Source: Aristolochia californica (lineage: Eukaryota; Streptophyta; Magnoliopsida; Piperales; Aristolochiaceae). From it: a stretch of 64,000 bases of DNA. The notes beneath the pieces are model-generated. The model had not been told where the DNA came from. It was given only the letters and a program-made list of their open reading frames with translations, and did no database searches. Positions 32,801 to 43,173 of the stretch are shown piece after piece (the stretch's first letter is position 1; each line of letters starts with the position of its first letter). The stretch spans positions 18,854,157-18,918,156 of the forward strand of contig JARWKL010000016.1 in NCBI GenBank assembly GCA_029961685.1, read 5' to 3'. The position numbers and the translations under genes were made by a program.

Positions 32801-33819
32801 AAGTCGGAGAGGTTAGAGGCGTGGAATGGGTGAGGCCTGCAATGATAATGAGGAGGATGACAAAGATGTGGAGGATGGAGGTCACGTGGTTGAAGCGGGA
32901 AGAAGTTGAAAATTGCTCCCGCTCTGACGACGATCAGTACGATGTGATTTATTTTATTTTATTTTTTTGGAGGATGGCAGATTGGGGAGAAGGGAACGGA
33001 AAGCGCAAATACGAAGGGGAGAAGGAAAGATAATTTTTTGTTTGCATAGGAGGCAAAAGGCAATTAGTGGTCAGTGTAGGTGGTTCAGCTTGAATTGTTG
33101 GAGGGTGTCACATAGAGGGAGTGATGGGTGAAGAGGCAAAAGACGAGAAAAAGATCGATTTACTTTGATACCATTAACTTAACCACATTAGAGGATAATT
33201 GAACCATATCTTTACAATTGATTAAGGGTGATATTTATATAATTTAAAAAAGATAAGTGAGAAATAAATACATGGGATAAATCTAATGGGATCTTATCCA
33301 AATATTATGTTTATCCTTTATCACCTTGTTCACTACATTCTCTACACCATTTAACTTGTGCTGAGAGACCTTAAAAATGTCTGATGCTTTCTTCTTCTTC
33401 CTAGATTGCGACATGGATCAACTACAGAATCATTTCTCGAACAACTTTCACAATCTCGAATGTTGCTGGCCCTCAAGAGGAGACAATGTTTGCAGGCAAT
33501 CCTATAAGGTTCCTGCGTGCAACCTCAACAAGCATCCCGCATGTGAGTACTCCCAGACCTTTTTTATTAGTTTTTCGTGTCAAAATACTCTTAGAAGTTG
33601 ACGAAGCTGATGAAGTCGACTGTGTTTACTGTGCAGGCCCTCACAATGCACATGGTGAGTTACATGGGCAGCGCGGAAATGCAGATACTGGTTGCCAAAG
33701 ACATCATCCCGGACCCTGGATTTCTTGCCAAGTGTTTCCAAGATGCATTGCTTGAAATGAAGGATGCTTCGTCTGCTGCTCTTCAGACGCCTCAGCATCT
33801 GGGAATAGCTCAAAGTTGA
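29807..33819 (+). CDS. WSD1-like wax ester synthase / diacylglycerol acyltransferase
   Basis: Seven exons: 29807-29989, 30053-30613, 31022-31094, 31179-31246, 31335-31550, 33405-33542 and 33637-33819. All introns are GT-AG and the sum is 1422 nt (473 aa), usual for plant WS/DGAT proteins. The condensing motif HHALGDG (HHxxxDG) lies around residue 145-150. Later family motifs are TVNDVLFGVVTSGLARYL, LALVNTRLRPG, WGNQMGYVVLP, NVAGPQEE and DIIPDP. These ER enzymes join fatty alcohols to acyl-CoA to make cuticular wax esters, and some make triacylglycerol. A hydrophobic stretch at about residues 205-225 (VVWLTILYSLEFVLYSLWV) could anchor it. Intron 5 carries a 1.65 kb LTR element; without it the intron would be about 0.2 kb. 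No coding damage was seen. Confidence 0.9.
31654..31732 (-). repeat. 3' LTR (79 bp, shortened) of the small LTR element
   Basis: Shares AATATCACCCTTAATCAATT and TGGTTCAATT-ATCCTCTAATGTG with 33174-33300. It is about 48 bp shorter because of an internal deletion near its outer part. Confidence 0.75.
31856..32165 (-). repeat. Minisatellite, five ~73 bp units, inside the LTR element
   Basis: Units start with AGYG-CTGGGGTGGA at 31856, 31929, 32002, 32051 and 32113. The first two are full 73 bp; units 3-5 are shortened (49, 62 and about 50 bp). Each carries ATCGGAGAGAG-CATCGTC. On the minus strand they stay open in more than one frame by chance. Confidence 0.9.
32650..32897 (-). pseudogene. Captured fragment of a cationic amino acid transporter gene
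   Basis: The minus strand reads FNHVTSILHIFVILLIIIAG, then after a one-base frameshift ASNLSDFAPHDIFK, DVLFFTYIGFDVVATMAEE, TKNPGRDIPIGLIGS and MSIITVV. AEETKNPxRDIPIG after a YIGFD segment is a hallmark of plant CAT-family amino acid/polyamine permeases. Only about 83 codons remain, ending abruptly at 32650. The remaining interior (32270-32649) may be a second captured piece, which I do not recognise. Confidence 0.82.
33163..33173 (-). other. Primer binding site of the small LTR element
   Basis: The minus strand reads TGGTATCAAAG, close to the tRNA-Met type TGGTATCAGAG. It directly abuts the 5' LTR end. Confidence 0.7.
33174..33300 (-). repeat. 5' LTR (127 bp) of the small LTR element
   Basis: Bounded inside by the primer binding site. 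It starts TGGATAAGATCCC on the minus strand. The inner two thirds match 31654-31732. Confidence 0.7.
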
Positions 33820-34588
33820 ATTTTTTTTATCTTCAACTGCTCCAGCTCCAAAATTGGCCCAGAAAAATCGAAAGCACTTGCATGCATTCAGTTCTAAGTT
33901 ATAGACGGCGTTGCGCTGTACAATCTTTTGTATTACGATAATTCTGATCTTGAAAAAGATCTTCTTCTCTATGTTCTGCCTCATCATGCCCAATAAATAG
34001 CTTTCTAATTGCTATGGCTCCTAGCATGCCCTTTGACAAAATAAAAAAAAGGGGTAAGCTTATTATTTGTAAAATTCTTTCAGATCATAATCTTATTCTG
34101 TCAATGGAAATCAATGTATCAAGGTTTTATTTATCCTGTGCTCTTCAAGATACACTCTCCTGTGAGAGATTGACAGAGGGAGGGACAAATACAACTTTCG
34201 ATAATCGAAATAAACTTAAACAGCGAAGGCTCAAGCTAATTAGCAAAAGTTTTAGGGGCCAATACAAACACAAAATTGCATAATTGCTGAGAACTTGGAC
34301 AACCATTTTCATAATTGATGAAAACTTGCCAAACTGGAGAGGCCATCACAACCAAATTGCAACAAAATAAGATACTGAAACAGTGTATTCAGAACATTGA
34401 ATTGTAGATCTCATTTCATGGACACTTCTCTATCAATGCTTCGCTTCATAGGTCAGTTAACCGATCAACCACCGCTGACACAGGGTGCCCCAACTCTAGT
34501 ATTTCATCTTATGCTTACGGTTACACAAAGGAAACATTCCACTAAGGTAGTCATATGCTCAAGTTTCGGAAAATGTTCACCACTTCAG
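33820..34588. other. Convergent 3' flanks, nothing else assignable
   Basis: 3' flank of the WSD1-like gene and of the opposing NYN-LOTUS gene. No exon or repeat was recognised. Confidence 0.5.
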
Positions 34589-35974
34589 TCATCTGGCAAT
34601 GATGAAGGTTTTCTTCGTATTCGTATCCTCAACCAAGGCTACTATATCTTTCAACTTCTCAAATAATTCCTCTAATTCATTGGTGCAAAAATAGCCCAAC
34701 GTTTTCTTGTACCGTTGTTCATATATGGCTTTGAAGAGGTCAAGCGGGATCTTATGACCATATATGACTAGAAGTTCTTGTAGCTCACGCCTTAACTGTT
34801 CTAGATGTTCATCAGCTTCATTGACTGCCTCCCCAACAAGACCTGCCTTTCTCTCATCCTGGCCATTCACCCTTGTATCAATGGGCATCCGAAGGCATAC
34901 CAACTTCTTATTTCCCCTTTTCTCCACAGTTAGTACATCACCCATCTTCTTCATCAGATTCACAAGCCTACACTCACCATATTGAAGCATGTAGAGTGGT
35001 CGGCCAAACATCTTACTGTACTCAGCAGGCACACGAACAAGAGGCAAACTCCCCCCAAACAGTCCAAGCAACCTCACCATATGCCCCTTCAGAACCTGAA
35101 CATCTCCTGATTGGACCCACAACATTTCATCTGGCCCTTCTTGTTGGTCTCCGAGAACATCATTCGAGCATGATGGCAGACACTGGGATCTTGAAGTGGG
35201 AAAGCAAGGCAGTGGAAACATAGTGTTGCTGTACTTGGACAACGAATGGGATAAACCTAGAGAATCCTTTGCCATTTGACCTGAGTTGAAGAGACTCTTT
35301 CGAGCAAACTGCTCACACTCTCCATTCCCATTACTTGCAAACCTTTCTTCCTCAATTTGGGGATCTAGATTGTCAATGACATCAGGTCCACGAGACACAA
35401 AACCCTCACCACGAGCCACAGTAGGCCAATCCCAAACAAACCTTCCTGCACTACTCAGAGCTGAAGAGACACCTCTGCCAACTGGGATTACAAGAATAAT
35501 AGAATACCCACGTTGACCTAGAACATGTAAAGCTTGGGCAAAGTCCACATCTCCTGATATCAGTAATATGGAAGAGGGAGGTGGGTTATCAAGAGCAAAG
35601 AGAAACATGTCAATCAGTATTGCTTTATCAGCGGCATCCTTTCGACCATGTGGGACATCTATAAGTTTAACACCAGTTCTTTGGCATCCTTCTCTTAATC
35701 TTCGGGGGGAGGAATTAAAATCTCCATAGGCAGAGAATGTTGTGACAGCTCCTTCTATTACAGGATGGACTCGTAATGCCATTCGGATGTTCCCGGCAAC
35801 ATCTTCAGGGCAAACTTCACTTGGGATGGGACAATTTTCGAAATCCCAAAAAATAGCCAACGGCCCTTTTATGGTCTGGATTTGCTGGGTCAGTCCCAGG
35901 GGTTGGCAAACTTCTGAAGTTGTGCTACCACTTGAATTCGAGAGTTCTGGGGGGTTTGAATTTGTGGGCATCAT
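34589..35974 (-). CDS. NYN-domain and LOTUS/OST-HTH protein (MARF1/limkain-b1-like)
   Basis: One coding exon, 461 residues from ATG ATG at 35974. The open frame reaches 36037, but a good acceptor (AACATGCAG) at 35990-35986 argues that those codons are intron or leader, so I start at MMPTNSNPP. The NYN (PIN-like RNase) domain spans about residues 35-185, with acidic motifs AIFWDFENCPIP, ILLISGDVDFAQAL and a DAADKAILIDM helix. LOTUS-type winged helices lie near residues 265-350 (SGDVQVLKGHMVRLLG, VNLMKKMGDVL) and 385-460 (LRRELQELLVIYG, LEELFEKLKDIVAL). NYN-LOTUS proteins bind, and in some cases cut, RNA. Conserved Asp residues suggest a functional nuclease fold. The target is unknown. A 5' UTR exon probably lies further right, before 37500. 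Confidence 0.85.
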   Translation of the reverse strand: MMPTNSNPPELSNSSGSTTSEVCQPLGLTQQIQTIKGPLAIFWDFENCPIPSEVCPEDVAGNIRMALRVHPVIEGAVTTFSAYGDFNSSPRRLREGCQRTGVKLIDVPHGRKDAADKAILIDMFLFALDNPPPSSILLISGDVDFAQALHVLGQRGYSIILVIPVGRGVSSALSSAGRFVWDWPTVARGEGFVSRGPDVIDNLDPQIEEERFASNGNGECEQFARKSLFNSGQMAKDSLGLSHSLSKYSNTMFPLPCFPTSRSQCLPSCSNDVLGDQQEGPDEMLWVQSGDVQVLKGHMVRLLGLFGGSLPLVRVPAEYSKMFGRPLYMLQYGECRLVNLMKKMGDVLTVEKRGNKKLVCLRMPIDTRVNGQDERKAGLVGEAVNEADEHLEQLRRELQELLVIYGHKIPLDLFKAIYEQRYKKTLGYFCTNELEELFEKLKDIVALVEDTNTKKTFIIAR

Positions 35975-36120
35975 GTTGCAGATCCCTGCATGTTGTTGAA
36001 AATAGAGAAGAATCCCATAGCATATTTCTTTTTTCATTTTTTGAGGATAAAATCATACAGAGTTTCAATGTTTAAGAAGAATGTCTCATGGATGTAATGA
36101 AGTCAAAAATCAAGTAAAAC

Positions 36121-36480
36121 TTTTTTTTTTTTTTTTTTTTTGTGAGAATGTGATGCGAACTTATTAAAGGGAAGAAAACATACAACCATTACAGCTAGGG
36201 GAGCTCTCCCGTTACAACCAGCAATTGCAGGGAGGCTCCTATTTTGGCCTGACAGTCAGCAAAAGAATTTGTTGATCGGGGGATGTAATTCCAAGTACAA
36301 TGTAAGTCTGAGGGAATATTACAAATATCAAAGAAGGTGTCCCAATGTCTCCAAGGGGGAGCTTTGGCTTTGGCGAACAATCAAGTTAAAAAACCAAATT
36401 CTCATGGTATAAGACCAGCGCATAAAATCTGCAGCATCAAGGATTAAGACAACTTGTACTCCCCATAACTGTGAAGAATT
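36121..36480 (-). mobile_element. 5'-truncated LINE 3' end with poly(A)
   Basis: The minus strand ends in about 22 A (plus-strand T at 36121-36142). Upstream is a LINE-type RNase H tail (PWRHWDTFFDICN, HCTWNYIPRSTNSFADCQAK). This aligns with PWRHWSITDCIAD and NWNPIPRSANSWADKLAK of the LINE at 10935-19296. Frame shifts occur upstream of 36380. The 5' limit is uncertain. It sits in the leader or intron region of the NYN-LOTUS gene. Confidence 0.75.
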
Positions 36481-38081
36481 TCATCCCAGCCTTAAAAATT
36501 GAAGAAACTCATCTACCTTATTAGACCACCTAATTATTTTTCCTGTAACACTATTTTTTTATATATAATGTTTTATCAACAGCCCAGGAAATGAGATCCA
36601 GAAACAAAACCACCAACAGAAGATTTTTACCTTAGTAAAATAGCTCAACAGGTGGGTATTCTGAGCCGGCAAACTGGAGACGCCTTTCGCTGATAATAGT
36701 CCACATTGATCCATTCATTCTGAAGTAATTTGAATCCACAATTAGAAACAAACCTAAGTCAGGAAAACCTAAAACTAAAAATAGAACCTTCCAATTTCAA
36801 AACGTACGAGTTCAACAGGATTGAACAGAAAACGAAATATCTGAAAGAAATCCACATTCAACTGGAAAACATGCACAACCAACGAAAATTCTTACTTCCG
36901 ATGATAAAGAAGTCCAAAAGTTAAACCGAAACCCTCGCTTGTTACAATCTTCAAAAACATTGCTATCGATTCAAAGAAAAAATGATATCTTAGATAAAAT
37001 GAGCTCCAGAGATCGAAAATCCGCCAATTAAAGAATAACAAAAAAAACGCCCATCCATGAAAAAGCAGTCGTATCAGAAATCCCAAAAAATTAAGGCATC
37101 AGCCATCCAATTCAACAACCAAAATCCAGGTACAAATGGGTAACTCCACACCAAAACCAATTTTGGTATCTGATCAAAATAATTAAAGGAAAAAACTTAA
37201 ACACAGGAAATGATGTAAATACATACAACGAAAACAGGAGGGCAGTAAAAACAAAAAGAAATATAATAAAAATTAAAACGAAGCATAAAATAATGCGAAA
37301 AGAGAAGAAAGAAGGAATCGGTAATCTTAACTCCAGAAAGAATGAAGTCCAGAGGATTGCGGTAGAGTTGGAGAGAGCCCGGAGAACAAGAGGCTTTTCT
37401 CTTGCTCACATCACATGTACAACAGAGGCGGTTAGTGTGAATTTCGCCTTCGTAAAGGGGAAATACACTCGGGTCGCCATTAATACACTCTAGTTGCCTA
37501 TTCTACGTGGTCGGATACCAAATGTTAAAAAGATTCGAACGGAAGATATACGTATTTAACCCAAAATCGTAACATCTTCACCTTGAAATAACTACAAATT
37601 TAAAATTTTTATTGAGAAGGGAGTTTGATATAAGATACCTAGGGGGTGCTAGAAATATCCTGAGGCACGGAGATAAAGAAAGATAGCTCTAGACGAAAAT
37701 TGTGCCCAATATATCCATACTTCTTTTTTCTATTATCTTCCATTCTTACATCTTCTTATGATTATTGAACTTATTTTTTCTTGAGGAGACAAAATAAACT
37801 CCAGATGGGGTGATCAAACTTTTGGGTTTGCCATGAAGGTCCCATTGGGGTGAATTATAGAGAGAAATGGTTTCCCCCTTCAATACAGGTCTATCTTGAG
37901 TGATTATCGAGGTTTATGAATTAATACAGAGGTTTCACAGTTTTCCTAATAAGAAACCCGCATCAGAAAGCCAGTTCAGGAAGGCATCTTCTGATCACCT
38001 TGGATCAGACAGACAGAAAGCAAAAGGGTTGGATTCAAATACCCATCTATCAAACCCTCACTGCAACTTTGCTCTTTCCCC
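36481..38081. other. Divergent flank of the NYN-LOTUS and BAG8-like genes
   Basis: AT-rich. It probably holds the 5' UTR and promoter of the NYN-LOTUS gene (minus) and the promoter of the BAG8-like gene (plus). No other gene was seen. Confidence 0.45.
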
Positions 38082-39596
38082 ATGGCTTCTCATCACCACC
38101 ATCACTGTCACCACCAGCATAATATCCCTCCTCCTCCTAGCTGCTCTTACCCATGTTGTAGCCCTTGTCCCCCAGCTCTTCCTGCGCATACTCCTCCATC
38201 CGCAACAGATCCTCTTTTACAAATCATCGCTGCTCATCTCCTCCAATCTCACCCACCTTCGCATCACTTCTCCCAGTACATCAAAACCCGCCAACATCTT
38301 GCCCCCAAGGAAGAAACATCCCGCCACAGCAAGCAAACTCATGACCTCCTTCAATCCCTTGTCCACCGTGTTACCGCTCTTGAAGCATCTCTTCGTCAGC
38401 TGTCTTCTTCTCCCCCACCTCATTTTTCTTCAGCTGCTTCTCCTTCTTGCTCCCTCCGGGATGTTGCTGCCCGTGTCATTCAGACCCACTTCAGGGCTTT
38501 TCTTGCTCGCCGATCAAAAACCCTACGACACTTGAAACAACTTGCTTCTATCAAATCCTGTCTGGCTGCCCTCAAATCTTCTCTTTCTGATAAGACCCAT
38601 TTCAAGCCCGATGTTCTCTTGCGGAAGGCCACGGGTTTTCTGTCGGAGCTCGAGACGATACAGGTATATGTTATGTTCGAGTCGCTCTCGCGTTCTTCAG
38701 TTTCTGTCATATACTTGTTATGTGCTTGAAACTCTGCTCTCGGGGTGAGTATAGTTCGCTATACTGAAGAAATGAATCCTGTTCTCTTCATCATTTGTGC
38801 GATCTCAGTCGCCATTTTTTTCTTTTTTTTTTTCATTTGGTATTTCGTCAACTAGTCTATTTTTACGGCCTGGGTTTATGCCATTTTATCCAAAAATAAT
38901 CTTTATTCATTGGATTTGTTGTTCAATCTGAGTTTCTGTCGTCAGAATTGTGATTCTCTATTTTATTTTACTTGATTAACTGTTTACTTTTGAAGTTTCC
39001 AAAGATTTGGTTAGTTTCGATGACTATTCTGTTAGTACTACATCTTCCCAGAAGATTAACATCTGGCTGTTGATTCATCGGTTAACCCATGGTGGAGTTA
39101 CCTGCAGGGTGGCGATTCGATGATTCGGGAAGGTAAGAAGTCCATTGAAGCCGAATTGGTCCATTTCTTGGAATTCGTGGATGGTTTATCGGTGAGGAGG
39201 CGTCGGGTTCAGTCAAAACCAGTGAAGAAGGTTAGCTTTGCAGAGTATGCAAATGAATCTAGGGTTTTCGCCCACCGTCAGGAACAATCAGAAGATGAAG
39301 AAGAAGAAATAGCCAAACACTGCCAGCTTAACAGTGAACAACAGAGAGTCTTCATGGAAAAGTTGAGTAAGGAAAATGAAAGTCACACGGCCTATTCAGA
39401 GGAAGAATTAGTTCATGAAAATGAAGCTCAAGTGGAACTGGAAGGTTTTCACCAGATCAGTGATGAAGAAAAGAACGCTATTTCAAGCCTGCGTGGTGGT
39501 TATTCAGGCTTGTCAGCTCCAGTCCCAGTGCAAATGGAGCCCAAGGCGAATGATCTTATGAAGAAAAAGAAAATAGTTAGGATTGTCAACTCTTAG
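38082..39596 (+). CDS. BAG8: BAG8-like cochaperone with IQ motif and BAG domain
   Basis: Two exons, 38082-38663 and 39108-39596, phase 0, 356 residues. The N-terminus is rich in His, Pro, Ser and Cys (MASHHHHHCHHQHN), as in plant BAG8, annotated as chloroplastic in Arabidopsis. The IQ motif (AARVIQTHFRAFLARRSKTL) is near residue 127-147 and predicts calmodulin binding. The BAG helices follow (LKQLASIKSCLAALKSSL, LLRKATGFLSELETIQ, SIEAELVHFLEFVDGLSV) and are split by the intron. The C-terminal third is acidic, with a coiled-coil-like Glu-rich region. BAG proteins bind the Hsp70 nucleotide-binding domain; plant IQ-BAG members link calcium to chaperone function. Chloroplast location is taken from the homologue, not shown here. 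Confidence 0.87.
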
Positions 39597-40834
39597 GACT
39601 CGGAAAAGTTCTCAGTTGACCACTTCACATTCTCATCTATTGAATTGACAAAGCATTGATTGCATCTTGTTAGCTGACTACTACATCTTCCTATCTTTTA
39701 ATTGTGTGAAAAGCTATTGCAGATTCTGTTGGGATAACTCCATTTGTCTCCTTCAGTAACTCAGCCAAGAAGATACAGTCTTGGCTATTTTGAATTTCAT
39801 GGTCTCTTTAGTTTTGAAGATGAATTGTTTCATGAAATGCTATATTTATGAACAGTAGTGTTTTTCAGCACTTCTAGAACCAAGAAAATTCTGTTTCCAG
39901 CCTCTGTAAATACTTCAAGCTTTTCTTATAATCATATTTGGTATGAAGAGCATGAATCATTTATAAAGTGTAGGGCTGCTTGATAAGGTTGTAGTAACAG
40001 TGATGTCATGCCAGATCCCTCCTCTAGGTCCCAGTCAAGGGAGGGAGCTTCTTGTCTCCCCTGTTCAGGTTTCGGCATAACATCGGTAAAGTCTGTCATA
40101 TGGGAATGAAGAAGAGAGGAGAGACAGCATGGCAAAACCATACCTTCAGAATTCTCCTACTATCCAAAACATTCTTTTGGAAACAAAAGACACTACATGA
40201 ACATTTGTTTCTTCTTTCTTCTCAGTTAGTGTCGTGTGCCCATGGTTTTTTCCTGCCTAAGTTAAAATTGCAGTATCACCTAAAACATCTGTCTCCAGTT
40301 GAGTTATCTTTCTGGATCTAATCTGTTCTGGTTAAACAGTAAAAGCCTTACAAACTTAGCGTATCAGTCTTGGCTTTGCTATTTTTGATTTTCCTGTGAA
40401 AACAATACGAGAGAGAGATGGGTCATTCAGCCTATCCCCAAAACAAGGGAATACACAGCTTCTTGACCCTTCACCCACGATCAAATTTTCTATAGATTCT
40501 CTACTTCTAATTCAACTTAGAACAGACATTTTTTCTTGGAAGTGATCAAAATAAAGCAGGGCACATGGTTCACCAGGACCTTGCTTGTTAATTGCTAAAT
40601 GGCATCCTTATGTGAACATCTGATCTCAGAAGTGCAGTTGTCCACATCGACCACATCATTTATAAGAGGCACAACAAGACATGTAGGGAAAGTAAAGAAA
40701 GCACGGTAACAAAGAATTTGATATAATCAATGTGAGCCTCCAAATCAATTTTCGTCCAAATCTGTAAAGAGAGATAAAAATACATCAGGGAAGAACAACA
40801 TAAAAAATTGATAATCCTCGATAAATCCAGGTGG
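39597..40834. other. Convergent 3' flanks, nothing assignable
   Basis: 3' flanks of the BAG8-like and SNAP33-like genes. A GC-richer patch at 40010-40130 has no recognised identity. Confidence 0.5.
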
Positions 40835-43173
40835 CTATTTCCCAAGAAGACGCCGCCCTCTTTGGTTGGCTCCTTTGACTCTGGAATTCAGTTCTTCCAC
40901 ATCATCATGGAGATGATCCAGAGATTTGTTTTGCCTGTAGGTATTATAATAGAGCAACTTAGAATACCTTACCCAAGAAGTAAAATGAAGGGTCAATAAC
41001 TAATCATAAAGAGAAATCAATCTGATTTGTTATGACATGGGACAATGAACAACAGCTATTTTTTTATGGAAATATTGGATCTGAATATAATTTGCAAGAT
41101 GGGAAAAAACAAAGCTAAACAACCAAATATGACATTCAAACGGGTCTAATTCAGTAGCTTATATGTTTTCTAAGCTCCATTGATTAAAGAAACAAAAAAG
41201 GAAAAGAAGAAATCATATGGGTTTTGGGGTAAAACTTATCCAAGCAACATATATACAGATATGCAGGAGCTCACACCAGCACATACACACACGCACAAGA
41301 ACTGTAGGTATATTTTAAAGCTTGTTGGTCTCTATCCTCTGGGAAGTGCACCGAAAAATTTGCCCAATTTTGTTAAATATTTATCTCACACTCTACATTT
41401 TGTAACTGAACAAGATCTAGAGCTGTAGGGCATCTGAGGCTGGAAACAAATTGGATTAGAAGATGCTTTTGGAAAAAAAATAGTAAATCCATAATGACAT
41501 CATTTGAATATTGCTTAAACACTATGACTGGAGAATTTGAACCCTGAACAGAAGACAACGAACCTCTCAATCTCAGTTCCCATACCAACAGCCATATCCT
41601 TTAGCTGATCCAACACATTACTTAAATCTGATAGAGCATCATCCTGCTTTCCCTTCTCCACCTGGTTTTTCATCCAATACAAAACAAGAAACATCCGCAA
41701 AGTACACGTATAAGTATATACTTTTGAGCTCAAAAGCTTATATGAACTGTGCAAGGCCAAATAAAGTAGAAAATGTAAAAAACTGGAAAAGTGACCCATA
41801 ACATTTACTGAAACTGTTTGAACACCCAAAACAGGCCTATTGAATAAAGGACAATATGTTAACTACCAATACATACCTCAACTTTTTCAAGGGCAGATGA
41901 GGGCTCTGTGGCAGGTTTTTGTTGAGACTTTGATGGCTTCTTTTGATTTGGAATTAGTCCATGCCTTTCCTTTTGGTCTGCCTGAGCAGCTCTTCTTTTA
42001 AATGACGACTCATCTGCAATCACAAACTCATCAAACAGAGCCATGAACAAGTAAATATCAGAAATTCTTTTGCAGCTTACCTCGAGTGATCTTGGGTCCG
42101 GTAATTGCACGAGCTTTCTTTGGTTTCCAAGTCTTGGAGAAAATACCACCTAAACTTCCCAAGAGCTTCTCTCCCTGAAAATGAATATATTATGGCCATG
42201 TACAGGGGTGGTAAGTACAGGTATATTGTCTTGGGAATGCTCCCTCCCAAATTAAAAAAAGCAGAAGCTTATCAAAGCAAAGATATCTAAAAGTGCACTA
42301 AAATATAATTTTTCCTTATTTGCTATGCAAAACTATCAAGCCCTGATATGCTAAAGTTGCATCACAGAATACCCTAGTTGCATTCAAATGTAAGAAGGAT
42401 ATCACAAACTTTGTTTCTTAAATAATTCTTTGCAACTTTATGCAAATTTTACAAATTTGTTTCTCATGAGCTTAGATTGGCTCAAGCCTTGTCATCAAAT
42501 AAAGATCGGCTCAAACCAGCACATTAACTTTGTAGGCTAATTAGATGCACGCAGCACCAAAAAAAGAGAGTATAAGGATGGGCAATTATAAGAAAAAAGC
42601 CTAATATAGAAATGCCCATCAGCTCTCCATTGCTTTTTCAGGTACATTTGATATAGTTTGGATTATCTGGTGTACAAGGTACTCATTTGACAATTAATGA
42701 AGATAAAATGATTGCAAGGGAATTACCATGCTGAGATCATGTTCCATATTGGCAGCAGTCATGTGGGTTCGAGTGATCTGCTCCCCTTGTTGATGTAATG
42801 TGACTAGAGTTTTTGATGCCTCATCTTTAATATCCTCTGCAATCTTGAGGCAGGTATTGACATCCTTTGTCACTTCTTCAGCTTTATTAACAGCATAATC
42901 CTCCAGCTCTTGTGTGGTTTTATTTTCTAAGTTACCCATATCACGGGAACCTCTTTTGATCTTAGCTGAATTTGCAGATGCAGAAGAAGCCATACTTGCC
43001 TCATCATCACTATAACTTGTAGGAGTGACTCTAGAACTTGGTTTACCGGTGGCAAATGCAGAAGATGTTTTTGAGCCTTTGGCAGTTTGTTTTGGATCAG
43101 ATTCTGAATCAGAATCAAATGGATTTGAAGCAGGTACAACCGGGTCCGCAGACCTTTGCCTGTTTCTGAACAT
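40835..43173 (-). CDS. SNAP33: SNAP33-like Qb+Qc SNARE (SNAP25 family)
   Basis: Five coding exons on the minus strand: 43173-42727, 42174-42081, 42013-41877, 41661-41564 and 40934-40835. Total is 876 nt (291 aa), close to Arabidopsis SNAP33. The Ser-rich N-terminus (FRNRQRSADP, NPFDSDSESD) is typical. The Qb SNARE helix is in exon 1 (ELEDYAVNKAEEVTKDVNTC, then TLHQQGEQITRTH with the central Gln). The linker has GIFSKTWKPKKARAITGPK. The Qc helix spans exons 4-5 (DDALSDLSNVLDQLKDMAV, then EIERQNKSLDHL), ending ANQRGRRLLGK. It forms plasma-membrane and cell-plate SNARE complexes with syntaxins such as KNOLLE or SYP121. There is no transmembrane segment. The exon 4 donor is GTTCGT, weaker than usual. 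A 5' UTR exon ending at about 43966 (AATCCAG before GTAACT) is likely. Confidence 0.93.

Larger units (their letters stand above)
31654..33300 (-). mobile_element. Small non-autonomous LTR element carrying a captured gene fragment
   Basis: The element lies inside intron 5 of the WSD1-like gene. The minus-strand LTR is 33300-33174, followed directly by primer site TGGTATCAAAG (33173-33163). The 3' LTR (31732-31654) is preceded by a polypurine stretch, TTGAGGGGAC. The flanks GATAT (31649-31653) and AATAT (33301-33305) agree at 4 of 5 bases. There is no gag or pol. The interior holds a 73 bp minisatellite and an amino-acid-transporter fragment. Size and structure fit a TRIM/LARD-like element. 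Exact LTR ends are inferred from alignment by eye. Confidence 0.75.

Noticed and set aside
32264..32885. Frames of 92-204 codons on the minus strand in the WSD1-like intron
   Set aside because: Not a gene: the frame mixes a frameshifted transporter fragment with other captured sequence inside an LTR element. Annotated as a pseudogene fragment instead.
37900..38535. 211-codon plus-strand frame overlapping the BAG8-like exon 1
   Set aside because: Leu/Ser-rich reading of the BAG8 coding sequence in another frame; BAG8 has the IQ and BAG motifs.
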